A stretch of 64,000 bases of DNA, taken from Helianthus annuus. Taxonomy: Eukaryota > Streptophyta > Magnoliopsida > Asterales > Asteraceae. The notes beneath the pieces are model-generated. The model ran no database searches, was not told where the DNA came from, and was given only the letters and a program-made list of their open reading frames with translations. Made by a program: the position numbers and the translations under genes. How positions within the stretch are numbered: position 1 is the first letter of the stretch; the number at the start of each line of letters is the position of its first letter. Below are positions 24,515 to 37,500 of the stretch, in pieces. The stretch covers positions 120,938,282 through 121,002,281 of the forward strand of contig NC_035448.2 in the NCBI RefSeq assembly GCF_002127325.2, written 5' to 3'.

Positions 24515-27500
24515 TGTAACACCCCGAAAACAGGTTTGGAAATTAAACCCCGTTAATACTAAAGACGGGGAAAGTACCGTTAGCGGTAAAAGTAAACCGG
24601 AAAATATTAGGAATCAAGTGAATAATCCTAATATTAATTAAAAGTGAATAAAAGCTTCCAGGAAAATAGAATGGATAAAATGCCCGATTTAACGGGACTT
24701 AAAATAAAACGGGTTTTAACTCCCGGAACCCACTAAGTTAACTAGGTAAAATTAACCTAGTTAGTAATGAGTAACTAAACAATAAACTATGGGTTATAGT
24801 TTCATTTATGAATCTCTAAACTTGAGGGGCTAAACATGGGCAACTAGAGAAGTGTTTTATTAAAACACTTAAATAAAAAAAAAACACACACATACATGTG
24901 TGTACGTATGCGATCAGAAGAAGGAGCCAGGAGAGCTCAAACCCTAGTTCAACAAATCCTCCAAATCGAAGCTCAAATCAAGCCCGAATCGTCTGCATGA
25001 TTACAAATTCGTGATCGCCTAGTCGTGGGGATCATAAGGTATGTAAAAATTTGATGATTTGTGAAGTTGTAAAATTTGAGTAATCTTCATAATCGCGAAT
25101 TATGTATGGATTAGAGAGGCTATGGCTGAATTAGTGCTGTATGATTTCTTGAAAACAAACCCTAGATGTAAACTCGCTAATTTAGCACCATAAATTAGTG
25201 TTTTGGTTAACTAGTTATGTAGGTGCTAAGTGGGTTTTATGAATATGGGATGAACACTAGAATTATAGTGTTAAAATAGATGAACATTAGGTAAGTAATG
25301 CAAGTTCTAGTTGTAACTTATAAACACTAGACATAAGGGCTTGAAATTGATGCTTGAAGCTTGGTTGGAAGTTAATCAAGAACTTGACAAAAGAAGTATA
25401 CGAATCTTGCACACTAGGTGTTTGTTAAAATGCCTAAATGAAAACTAAAGTGCTGAAATAGATGATATTTTTGACATCTCTTAGCCTACAATCACTGTGT
25501 TATAGGTTTCTAACCATTACCAAGAGTTTAATAAGGGTTATAGCCATGGAAATAGGTTGCATTTGATGGTTTGGGTCGAATTTGAAAGGAACCTAAACAC
25601 GATTTCCGTAGCTTTTTATATGGATTTTGACTAATCTTAAAAAAATCATATAAAATCAACCGTTTGTCCGATTTGGGTGTTCTATACCTTTTCGGAAAGC
25701 TTATGAAGTAAATTTTTACTGTTTTCAATCATAAGAAACAAATGTGGTTGTTAAAGAGGTCAAAAATGTGATTAAAACTGCTGTTCAGAAAACTTAAAAG
25801 CTGATTGAAAAATGAAAATATAGTTGCTGTGCTGATTTTATAAAAATCATATAAAATCATAGAAAATTCGTTAGAAGGTGTACCTTATATGCTTGCGAAG
25901 GTATTGAAGTTTTCTACGATCCATTTTTGAACATGTTAATCTTGTTCGGACTTTAAATGGGTCATAATGGTCGATTACAGCAGCTGAATAGAAAAATCGC
26001 TGCACATTAATAATGTTATTATTAATCCGGAAAAGGCATATGATTGCGTATACTTGTTTAGTCATGAAGTATTTATTGTTAGGAACAAATAGCACTTTAT
26101 GTGACATGCTTAAAGTGTTTAAAATCACTTACTAACTTGTTATATAAGTAATTTCACTAACGGGTCAAACGGTTAGTGAATGAAAATAATTATGGTATGA
26201 AACTAGTTGTTGAATATATGGCATGCTTTGATTGATAAGTGTGTAAAAAAAAGGGGGTCCATAGGGTGATGGCCATTATATAGAATGACCAATCTAACTA
26301 TCTTATGGATGTTATGATATAGCTGACTCTAAACAAGCTAGGTGGGAGCTTGAAAAGGAACGGGTCAAACGGATCATGGATGCGAAGAATGTTTGCGCGG
26401 ACGCAAGGTAAGTAAAGCTTACACTTTTTTTAGGATACATATTTACTTTATAGATTATAAACACGACCAAGGTTATATCCGAAATATGGATTCTGACACG
26501 AAATGATACGGGTCGGGAAGAATAAAAGGATAAAAACCATGTTTAATGACAAAAAGGGGCGAAATGGGTTAAATAATGAAATGGTAAATAAATACCATTC
26601 AAATATAAGTGCAAAATGTTGGTCGTTTAGACTAAACAGGTCAAATGATAATGTTAACACCATTTGACGAATAACGACTAACAAGTGCATGTCGAGTCTA
26701 ATGCTCACAGGGTAAAACGGCTTATGGAATTTACGTGGCTATGAATCAGCAAATTATTAAGGCAAGGTATTAAAACGGGTCAATACTTTGACCCGCGCCA
26801 GGTACGTGTAAATTTGGTGGAAGATATGTGAATACCTTAATGTAGAAAAATGACATGTGAAAGTAGAGAGTGGGATTTAAACTTAAATGATTAAATTCTC
26901 TCTAACGGGTCAAAATATGCATTTAAGCGTAGACGGGTCAAAATCTTGTAAAAAGGTAATAAGCCGAATGCATAAAAGTCTCAAAATTTATTAAGCCGGA
27001 TGTCGGACTTTAACTCCATATGATGGAGAATCAAATTACAAACATGTAGGAAGAAATGGTAGGTCAAACGGACAAGCAAATTTAAAGATAGGAAAGATTT
27101 CGTGTCAATTACGGCAAAATGGAAAGGCTGAATGCAGGGGCCACCGTAACTTACGGTGCCACCGTAAGTTACGGTGGAGCTGAATTATTTACGGTGGTTG
27201 CCTACTGTTGTGCGGTAGGAAAATTTTATTACAGAGGGCACCGTAACTTACAGTGCCACCGTAAGTTACGGTGGAGGTCATTTTCAAATTTTTGTTTTTG
27301 GAATCAATGGTTTCTCGGACTCGTTTGGACACGTTTTAAAGCCCGTAAGACTAAAGCATTTCATGTTTATGAAATGTAGGTACATTTTGGATGCCAGAAG
27401 ACGATCAAGCTCGACGAAGGACCGAACACGATATAGATACATGCTTCCGCACTTTAACACTTTGCAAATTTTAAACAACGAATTCAACCACGTTATGTAG

Positions 27501-27624
27501 AATAACTTATGAATTGTAAAAGTTTTAATAAATTCGTATTTTTATAGTATGTGTAGGCTTAACTACACATCTAATTGTTGGCGTTTACATATAAAATTGT
27601 TAATTAGTAACTAGGGTGTTACAA
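24515..27624 (+). repeat. 5' LTR of the LARD-like element
   Basis: 3,110 bp, starting TGTAACACCCCGAAAACAGG and ending AGGGTGTTACA. Non-coding; short open frames repeat in the other LTR only because the sequence is duplicated. Palindrome clusters lie at 27141-27178 and about 27239-27275. Confidence 0.92.
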
Positions 27625-27627
27625 GTT

Positions 27628-27640
27628 GGTATCAGAGCCC
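27628..27640 (+). other. Primer-binding site (tRNA-iMet type)
   Basis: TGGTATCAGAGCC lies 3 nt after the 5' LTR. It is complementary to the 3' end of plant initiator methionine tRNA. Confidence 0.85.
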
Positions 27641-30531
27641 TGGTTTAAGAGATTCAAGTATGGTGGGGAAAACCATGCTTGGACTTAAACCTTATGCTCT
27701 TGACAAAGATTGGTGTTCGGTTCGAGGCTTGATCGCAAATCCGGTAAGTACATCTATGCTAATAGTTTAGCATGCTAAAGTGTTGTAAACAACACATGGG
27801 GTTATCGTGTGATACACGTTACCTCAATTAAGCGATAAATGTAGTTGACAAAGTTACGCGTGTTGACACATATAGTACAAAAGTCTTGTATTATGATACG
27901 GGCATTTAGTAAAGTTGACATTACTAACTTTTGTGAATGTCTTGATTGAAGGACACTTGCGTTTAAAGATGACAAAGGTTAAACAAATTAAAGATGTGAT
28001 AGAGGAACAGTCCGAGGCATGACGAGAGGAACATGCTCACTAAGGACTAAATCGCGTAAAGACCGCGAACAAGGTTAATGGCAAGAAACGCCCGTCGGGG
28101 CAAGCATTATCAGGTGCGTGCTTTTAAATATAATTAGCAATGTGCAACAAACATGTAAAGAATGATTGTCGCATATGTAAATTAGAAACTTGGGAAACCT
28201 GAATAGAATGCCTATCCAGGATATTATCTCCAAGAAAACTAAATAGAGGTGTTACTTACATGGGGTGTGATGTGAAAACTATAAAAAGGTCGTGTATGTC
28301 ATGTGTTAATCGCTTACTCTGGCCAAGTAAGTAGTGGCATATGATACCATGAGTTTCTTATAGCAGAGACATTATATCTGATGGAGTAAGGACGGGGTAA
28401 ATGGGACAAATTAAAAGTACCCAAAAGAATCAAGTGAGCAAAATATTTGATAATAATGTAAACGCACAGCCGAGTGACGGAAGCGTATTACATTAAGATA
28501 ATGAGCCCGAGTGAAGGGACAAAGAAACACGTAAGATGATCAGAATACGTATTGGGAGGAGGTGTACTTACACTCGAACCCGGAAAATGCAAACATGTAA
28601 AATGATGTAGACATGTATTGGGAGGGGGTGTACTTACACTCGAACCCGAAGAATATAAACATGTAAAATGATCAAGATATGCATTGGGAGGTAGTGTACT
28701 TACACTCAAACCCGAAGAATGCAAATAAGACTCTTAACGGGCCGATTTTGTAAAACACCAAATTTGAGAACAAAGTAGGAATATAAAAGCGAAACAAAGT
28801 CATAATGCATACCGTAAGGGTTGCAATAATAACGACTTCGGTAAAACACCCGGTTGGTGGGTAAGGATTTAAACACATGCGTAGACTGAGAAACAGGAAC
28901 GCGCATGGAAAGTCAAAAGACTCGGGTTTTGGGTCATGACCAAAGGACGATAAGATAACGGCAAATAGAAATTTTGATGAATTACGCTCAACTATTTTAA
29001 AGTTGAACGGGTCGAACAAAGATTGAAGTTTGACATCTATAAGTGATGAAATTTTCACACGAACAAGTCAAACAAAATTTAAAAAAGGATGACTCGTGCT
29101 AAAGTAAGTAAGCGCGAATCGAATAAAAAAAAAGTGCGAAATATTAGTAAACCTATGTAAAGGAGTTAAAGGTGTTAAAAACATTAGAATAAAAGAACCC
29201 GGGTAATGGGACGTAAAGAAGTATAGGTAAGAACCGGTTAACAGTAAGTGTAGGGCAAACCGACGTGTAATTGACGTTAGAAGTCAAGGAGTCGGAAGGA
29301 TAATTCGAAAGAAAACAATGTAGCCTTAGACTACGGTCAAGGTCAAACGAAATCCAAAAAGTAAAGGTGAATAATTCTAAAACATAAGAGGGGGTGCCTT
29401 AATGCCATATGCGTATATAAATGTATACATATTTGAATAAAGACTTGAATAAAAGATGATCTACGGGATCATCATAACCTGCGGGATATGAATTTAAAGC
29501 AAAAGGATCATAAGGGTCTCACCTTAAAGAGGTGAAAACATAAGGAAATAGCCTACGAGGTTAAGTGAAGGAACCTACGGGTCAATAGTGTAAGGTGAGG
29601 GAATTTGTTATGATTCCCCGCATAAAGTAAGAACGGAAAACAATAAATTATGAGTTATCAATTTCCTTGATATGGATAATTGACAAAAGTTAAAAGGAAA
29701 ATGCTAAACTAAAACTCCGGTTTTTGCAAGAAATGACGTTTTTCGAATATGAATTCTGATAGACGAATATGTAATAGGCATGAAAGATATAAGTCTTGAC
29801 ACTGATAAGTGCAAGACGATACATTTGAAAAGAAAGGTTGGAATAGACCTAAACATGACGTGACGCGATCACGGACAAGAGAAGTAATGTGAAGTAATCA
29901 TATTATGACCCGAGTGATGGGTACAAAGTAACTGGACTGATAAGTCTAGTTAGTGAGATCGGTTAAGGTCGAAACCCAAATTAAGAAATTGTTTAACACG
30001 TTATTCACTACGAAGAGTAATGTAGAATAAACATAATTTATAAACCTGTGTGACTAAGTGGCCAACGTTTGGCGACTCGGTCAAGTAAACAACAAAGGTG
30101 TATAGATCCAAGAGATAAAGTGACGGCCCATGAGACCTCACTAACAGAAAATATTGATCACTTATTTGAGGGATCATAAAGCTATAAGTTCATGAACAAA
30201 AGAATAGTTGCTAAAAGTTAAAGATTTCACCAAGGACCTTAAAACGGTCAAAACGACGGATTCATAAATAATTTGATAGTATATGAAAGCGATGAATATC
30301 ACTAAGTTAACCGGACTAGTGGAAATAACGAGATTACGTTATTTCAAGATTGCACTATGTAGTATGAGATACGTAGACAATTAGTAACCAAAAGGATATT
30401 GCCATACTTTTCTGGTAATACTAACAATTGGTCAAAGTAAAAGTAACGTTTAAAAGATTTCTCGGATCAAATGCATTGAGTTTGAACTCGATGAATTAAG
30501 CAAGAAAAGGTTTCGAGGACGAAACCTCTTT
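27641..30531. other. Non-coding internal region of the LARD-like element
   Basis: No frame resembles gag, protease, RT, RNase H or integrase. Short ORFs on either strand are low quality and unsupported. A three-copy tandem repeat lies at 28530-28735. The rest is A-rich unique sequence. Confidence 0.75.
28530..28735. repeat. Tandem repeat, ~68-bp unit, three copies
   Basis: Each unit contains TTGGGAGG followed by GTGTACTTACACTC and AACCCG, then AAACATGTAAAATGAT between copies. Copies differ at a few positions each. Confidence 0.8.
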
Positions 30532-30544
30532 AAGGGGGTAGACT
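30532..30544 (+). other. Polypurine tract of the LARD-like element
   Basis: AAGGGGGTAGACT lies immediately before the 3' LTR, the expected plus-strand priming site. Confidence 0.8.
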
Positions 30545-33500
30545 TGTAACACCCCGAAAACAGGTTTGGAAATTAAACCCCGTTAATACTAAAGACGGGG
30601 AAAGTACCGTTAGCGGTAAAAGTAAACCGGAAAATATTAGGAATCAAGTGAATAATCCTAATATTAATTAAAAGTGAATAAGAGCTTCCAGGAAAATAGA
30701 ATGGATAAAATGCCCGATTTAACGGGACTTAAAATAAAACGGGTTTTAACTCCCGGAACCCACTAAGTTAACTAGGTAAAATTAACCTAGTTAGTAATGA
30801 GTAACTAAATAATAAACTATGGGTTATAGTTTCATTTATGAATCTCTAAACTTGAGGGGCTAAACATGGGCAACTAGAGAAGTGTTTTATTAAAACACTT
30901 AAATAAAAAAAAACACACATACATGTGTGTACGTATGCGATCAGAAGAAGGAGCCAGGAGAGCTCAAACCCTAGTTCAACAAATCCTCCAAATCGAAGCT
31001 CAAATCAAGCCCGAATCGTCTGCATGATTACAAATTCGTGATCGCCTAGTCGTGGGGATCATAAGGTATGTAAAAATTTGATGATTTGTGAAGTTGTAAA
31101 ATTTGAGTAATCTTCATAATCGCGAATTATGTATGGATTAGAGAGGCTATGGCTGAATTAGTGTTGTATGATTTCTTGAAAACAAACCCTAGATGTAAAC
31201 TCGCTAATTTAGCACCATAAATTAGTGTTTTGGTTAACTAGTTATGTAGGTGCTAAGTGGGTTTTATGAATATGGGATGAACACTAGAATTATAGTGTTA
31301 AAATAGATGAACATTAGGTAAGTAATGCAAGTTCTAGTTGTAACTTATAAACACTAGACATAAGGGCTTGAAATTGATGCTTGAAGCTTGGTTGGAAGTT
31401 AATCAAGAACTTGACAAAAGAAGTATACGAATCTTGCACACTAGGTGTTTGTTAAAATGCCTAAATGAAAACTAAAGTGCTGAAATAGATGATATTTTTG
31501 ACATCTCTTAGCCTACAATCACTGTGTTATAGGTTTCTAACCATTACCAAGAGTTTAATAAGGGTTATAGCCATGGAAATAGGTTGCATTTGATGGTTTG
31601 GGTCGAATTTGAAAGGAACCTAAACACGATTTCCGTAGCTTTTTATATGGATTTTGACTAATCTTAAAAAAATCATATAAAATCAACCGTTTGTCCGATT
31701 TGGGTGTTCTATACCTTTTCGGAAAGCTTATGAAGTAAATTTTTACTGTTTTCAATCATAAGAAACAAATGTGGTTGTTAAAGAGGTCAAAAATGTGATT
31801 AAAACTGCTGTTCAGAAAACTTAAAAGCTGATTGAAAAATGAAAATATAGTTGCTGTGCTGATTTTATAAAAATCATATAAAATCATAGAAAATTCGTTA
31901 GAAGGTGTACCTTATATGCTTGCGAAGGTATTGAAGTTTTCTACGATCCATTTTTGAACATGTTAATCTTGTTCGGACTTTAAATGGGTCATAATGGTCG
32001 ATTACAGCAGCTGAATAGAAAAATCGCTGCACATTAATAATGTTATTATTAATCCGGAAAAGGCATATGATTGCGTATACTTGTTTAGTCATGAAGTATT
32101 TATTGTTAGGAACAAATAGCACTTTATGTGACATGCTTAAAGTGTTTAAAATCACTTACTAACTTGTTATATAAGTAATTTCACTAACGGGTCAAACGGT
32201 TAGTGAATGAAAATAATTATGGTATGAAACTAGTTGTTGAATATATGGCATGCTTTGATTGATAAGTGTGTAAAAAAAGGGGGTCCATAGGGTGATGGCC
32301 ATTATATAGAATGACCAATCTAACCATCTTATGGATGTTATGATATAGCTGACTCTAAACAAGCTAGGTGGGAGCTTGAAAAGGAACGGGTCAAACGGAT
32401 CATGGATGCGAAGAATGTTTGCGCGGACGCGAGGTAAGTAAAGCTTACACTTTTTTTTAGGATACATATTTACTTTATAGATTATAAACACGACCAAGGT
32501 TATATCCGAAATATGGATCCTGACACGAAATGATACGGGTCGGGAAGAATAAAAGGATAAAAACCATGTTTAATGACAAAAAGGGGCGAAATGGGTTAAA
32601 TAATGAAATGGTAAATAAATACCATTCAAATATAAGTGCAAAATGTTGGTCGTTTAGACTAAACAGGTCAAATGGTAATGTTAACACCATTTGATGAATA
32701 ACGACTAACAAGTGCATGTCGAGTCTAATGCTCACAGGGTAAAACGGCTTATGGAATTTACGTGGCTATGAATCAGCAAATTATTAAGGCAAGGTATTAA
32801 AACGGGTCAATACTTTGACCCGCGCCAGGTACGCGTAAATTTGGTGGAAGATATGTGAATACCTTAATGTAGAAAAATGACATGTGAAAGTAGAGAGTGG
32901 GATTTAAACTTAAATGATTAAATTCTCTCTAACGGGTCAAAATATGCATTTAAGCGTAGACGGGTCAAAATCTTGTAAAAACGTAATAAGCCGAATGCAT
33001 AAAAGTCTCAAAATTTATTAAGCCGGATGTCGGACTTTAACTCCATATGATGGAGAATCAAATTACAAACATGTAGGAAGAAATGGTAGGTCAAACGGAC
33101 AAGCGAATTTAAAGATACGAAAGATTTCGTGTCAATTACGGCAAAATGGAAAGGCTGAATGCAGGGGCCACCGTAACTTACGGTGCCACCGTAAGTTACG
33201 GTGGAGCTGAATTATTTACGGTGGTTGCCTACTGTTGTACGGTAGGAAAATTTTATTAGAGAGGCCACCGTAACTTACGGTGCCACCGTAAGTTACGGTG
33301 GAGGTCATTTTCAAATTTTTGTTTTTGGAATCAATGGTTTCCCGGACTCGTTTGGACACGTTTTAAAGCCCGTAAGACTAAAGCATTTCATGTTTATGAA
33401 ATGTAGGTATATTTTGGATGCTGGAAGACGATCAAGCTCGACGAAGGACCGAACACGATATAGATACATGCTTCCGCACTTTAACACTTTGCAAATTTTA

Positions 33501-33650
33501 AACAACGAATTCAACCACGTTATGTAGAATAACTTATGAATTGTAAAAGTTTTAATAAATTCGTATTTTTATAGTATGTGTAGGCTTAACTACACATCTA
33601 ATTGTTGGCGTTTACATATAAAATTGTTAATTACTAACTAGGGTGTTACA
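30545..33650 (+). repeat. 3' LTR of the LARD-like element
   Basis: 3,106 bp, nearly identical to the 5' LTR. Differences include one base in each of several ACCGTAA palindromes, where this copy is the more symmetrical one. Palindrome clusters lie at 33168-33205 and 33265-33302. Confidence 0.92.
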
Positions 33651-33728
33651 TCATCACTGTCAAGACTGTTTAGCTTTTTACCCTTCTATAAATTGGGTTT
33701 GTTTTTCCTAATTTAGTAACCTGACAGA

Positions 33729-34181
33729 ATGAGTCGAAAAGTTTATAGACAGAGGCTATCCGATATCTTCCGACTCTTGGATGCTGCTGACGGGTTGGTT
33801 CAGTTGCAGACTCCGGTAACGAAGTTGATGCTTCGAAAGAGTAGGCCGCTTCCTCATGCTGTTGCAACCCGGGCGAATCGAGCATGTAGAAGTGTTGTTT
33901 ATGACGATCCTCAACCAGTTGATCCTGATGTGCCATCACTATCAGCTGATGTTTTGAAAGAGCTTATACCAGTTGATCATGTTCAACGTTACCGCTTGGT
34001 ATACGAACGTCGTCACGGTGGTTGTTCATAGAAGAATCCGGTGGCTGATCCGGGGATGATAGCTCCATTAGTGATTGGGGGATCAACCGGTGGCTTGGCC
34101 GTTGATCCTCCTGTGTTGGTTAGTGGTGGTGCGGTGCTGCATACCCCTGCAGAGGTGATGGCGACCTATTCCCACCAGTAG
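33729..34181 (+). pseudogene. Second antisense ORF of the Tat element, one internal stop
   Basis: On the same strand as the gypsy-type antisense ORF, and only about 325 bp after it once the LARD-like insertion is removed. It opens with ATG at 33729, reads 100 codons to a TAG at 34029, then stays open in the same frame for another 49 codons to TAG at 34179, giving about 150 residues. The N-terminal part is Arg/Leu-rich (SRKVYRQRLSDIF), the middle acidic (VDPDVPSLSADVL), and the C-terminal part small and hydrophobic. I do not recognise a family. It could be a separate accessory protein, a last exon of the preceding ORF, or chance. Upstream sequence includes a possible TATA-like CTATAAAT at 33687. 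Confidence 0.4.
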
Positions 34182-34578
34182 GTGTTTGAACATGTTCTTT
34201 TTGGTGCCCATGTGTTGGTTTTTAACAACAGGGACAAGTACTTGGTTTGTTTAAGATAGTCCGTGTGCATGTGTTAAAATGCCTATCTTTTTGTAGCAGT
34301 TAACGTATCTATTACCAAGATACCCGCTGTCAACGCTGTATGTATTGACCCCATGACTTTTGTGTTTGAAAATATTTCGTGTTTAAGGGTACTTTTTTCG
34401 GTTTACCGTTATGTGCAGTTATAATGCGATGGTAATTTATATTGTTGGGTAATGATGAAAACCAAAGGTAGATAACTTTTATTAAATTCAAACTTAAATG
34501 AAACGAAGTGACACTGCTGTGGGTGGATTACATTTGTTTTCTAAAGAAATGTCTGCTCTTGCTGTTAGGAGCAAGGCA

Positions 34579-37500
34579 TTACAAATAACATTTCCTCAGT
34601 TGGGCTATGTTCCAACTGCGCGGCACGGTGGTACCGTCTAGTCTGGATAAGCGATAGGCCCCTTTGCCCAAATCTTTTTGGATGACATAGGGGCCTTCCC
34701 AGTTGGGTCCCAGCTTGCCTAGGGGTTCCGCCCTACTTGCTTCATTATCACGCATGACATAATCACCCTCTTTGAAAGTGTGCTTGGCCACGCGTTTGTT
34801 GTAGTATCTTTCTAATGACTTCTTGTATCTTGCTTCGCTGATGGCGGCTGCTTCTCGCCTTTCTTCCAGTAGGTCTAGGCTTTCCCTTAAGAGACTATCA
34901 TTGTCGTCGCCTGTGGTAAGGCGGCGTAGTGACGGCAATCCCGCTTCCGCGGGTATCATTGCTTCCGCTCTATAGGTTAGGCTGAAGGGGGTTTCATTAT
35001 TGCTTGTCTTAGGCATTGTTCTGTGTGCCCAGAGGACATTTGGCAGTTCTTCCACCCAGGAGCTTTCCTCATGACCTAATCTTCTTTTTATACCATCCAA
35101 CAGGCTTCTATTCGCCCGTTCTACCTGGCCGTTTCCTTGGGGGTGCGCTACTGAAGTGAAGATTTGCTGGATTTGGAGGTTGGCGCACCATTCTTGAAAA
35201 ACTCTGTCTGTAAACTATGTTCCGTTATCGCTTACCAGATATAGCGGCAATCCAAATCGACATACTATGTGTTCCCAAAGGAACTTTTTGGCGTTATCTG
35301 CCGTGATTTTAGCCAAAGGCTTGGCTTCCACCCACTTGGTAAAGTAATCAATCGCCACGATTAAGTATTTTAGCTTTCCGGGAGCGGGTGGGAAAGGTCC
35401 AACAATATCCGCGGCCCATTTTTGAAAAGGCCATGCTGCTGTAACCGGTATTAAGTTGTTCTTCGGCCTGAGTGTTTGGGGAGCGAATTTCTGGAAACTA
35501 CGGCATTTTCTGAGTTCTACTACGGCGTCTTCGTGCATCCCGGGCCAATAGTACCCGGCGTTATGGATTTTGGCCACTACCGCCCGAGGTCCAGCATGAA
35601 TGCCACACAGACCTGCATGAATCTCGCTGATCAAATACTTTGCTTCTGTTGGAGAGACACAACGCAAAAGTGGTCCCAAGTAAGACTTTCGATAAAGGAC
35701 GCCGTTATTGACTTCGTATTGCAATGCCTTTGTTTGCACCTTCTGTGCTTCGCCTTTAGCGGGAGGTAACTCCCCCTTGTCGAGGAATTTTAGCACTGGG
35801 GTATACCAGCAGGGTTCTTCCGTTGGGACGGCGGAAACATTCCGTGGTTCAATTGAGGGTGTCTGCAGCGTCTCAACTTTGACTTCTTTTTCCATGCCTG
35901 AGGTGGCGAGTTTGCTGAGAGCATCTGCTATCTGGTTTTTGCCTCTATGGACGTGGATGAGTGTGACGTTATCAAAGGAAGCCATGAGTTCCTTCGTTTT
36001 TGCCAGGTATCTTGCCATCGATTCATCTTTGGCCTCGTATGTTTCGTTTACTTGATTGTTGACCAGTAACGAATCAACATATGCATCCACCCTTGTGGCT
36101 CCCATAGATTTGGCCATTCTTAAACCTGCTAGTAGTGTTTCATATTCTGCTTCGTTGTTGGAGCATTCAAAATCAAAGCGTAAGGCATACATCAGCCTTA
36201 TCTCGTCTTGGCTTATTAGCATTAAACCAGCCCCAGACCTTTTTCCGCTTGATGACCCGTCAGTGTATAGTTTTCAGGTCTACCGGGCAGTGCTGGATTC
36301 CGTGATGTCTTGGATGGTGGGGTCCGCAATAGCTTCTCCTTCAGGGATTTCATCTAGGAAATCGGCGATTACCTGCCCTTTGACTGCTGTTCTTTTTCGG
36401 TATTCAATATCCAAGGCGCCTAGTTCGATTGCCCATTTGGCCAGTCTTCCGGAGATCTCTGGCTTGTGCAAAATTTGTTGTAGCGGATAATTTGTCAAGA
36501 TCTGTACACAATGTGCTTGAAAATATCTTTTTAGTCGCCGGGTGGCGTGAACTAGTGCTAGGACCAGTTTTTCCAAAGTCGGGTACCGCGTCTCGGGTCC
36601 CGCCAATACTCGGCTGATGTAATATACGGGTGTCTACTTCCCATCTCTTTCCACCATGAGTACCGCACTTACCGCGTTGTGGGCGGCTGCCAAGTACATT
36701 TTAAGCACTTCATTAGGCCGTGTCGCTGTCAGCATGGGTAATCTTTCTATGAAACGTTTCATGTCTTGCAGGGCTTCTTCCGCTTCGCCAGTCCATTGGA
36801 AATTCTTTTTGTTGAGACAATCTTTCAACGTCTTGATAAATGGCAAAGATTTTTCAGCGTGCCTTGCTAGGAATCTGTTGATCGCCACTAAACGCCCATT
36901 TAATGCTTGCGCTTCTTTCAAGGTTCTTGGAGAGGGCATCTGGGTTATGGCGGCCACCTTTTCCGGATTAGCTTTAAAACCGTCCCGGGTGACAATCACT
37001 CCTAAGAACTTCCCTTCTTCTACCCCGAAAGAGCATTTTTTGGGATTGAGTTTGATGTTGTATTCTCTAAGCTTTCGGAAAGTTTCTTCAATGTCTTCTA
37101 ACATTTGCTTTTCTTCCCTGCTTTTGATCACGAGATCATCGACGTATACTTCTAAATTTCTGCCAATTTGCGTTTCGAAGGCTTGGTCCATGAGTCGCTG
37201 GTAAGTAGCCCCGGCGTTTCGTAGGCCGAACGGCATCTTTGTGTAACAGAAAATGCCAACGTCCGTGTGAAACGCCGTTTTTTCCTCGTCTTCTTTGGAC
37301 ATCTTAATCTGATGATACCCCTTATACACGTCTAAAAAACATTTGTACCTGTAAGGGACCAGGGAGTCGACCTTAAGGTCCATCTCAGGTAGTGGATACG
37401 CGTCCTTGGGGCATGCTTTATTCAGGTCTTTGAAATCAATGCACATCCGCCATGTGCCGTCTGGTTTCTTTACCATCACCGGGTTTAATACCCATGTGTG

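Larger units (their letters stand above)
24515..33650 (+). mobile_element. Large non-coding LTR retrotransposon derivative (LARD-like)
   Basis: A complete 9.1-kb element flanked by TCATC on both sides (24510-24514 and 33651-33655). The LTRs (24515-27624 and 30545-33650) differ at only about two dozen positions plus small indels by eye, so insertion is recent. The internal 2.9 kb has a tRNA-iMet primer site and a polypurine tract but no gag or pol. Long LTRs around a non-coding core fit a LARD-like element mobilised in trans. Its terminal motifs, including a CGAGGACGAAACCT stretch before the polypurine tract, resemble chromoviral Gypsy elements. Plus orientation is set by the primer site and polypurine tract. 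Confidence 0.9.

Noticed and set aside
27628..27640. TGGTATCAGAGCC-type sequences (also 43602 and 57151) as tRNA gene parts
   Set aside because: They are isolated primer-binding sites beside LTRs, without cloverleaf or A/B boxes.
28488..29058. Overlapping open frames in the LARD-like interior
   Set aside because: They arise from a 68-bp tandem repeat and A-rich DNA, with no retroelement motif.
25528..32735. Identical small frames in the two 3.1-kb LTRs (for example 25528-25728 and 31555-31755)
   Set aside because: They are identical because the LTRs are duplicated copies; no start context, domain or conservation in the solo LTR supports them.
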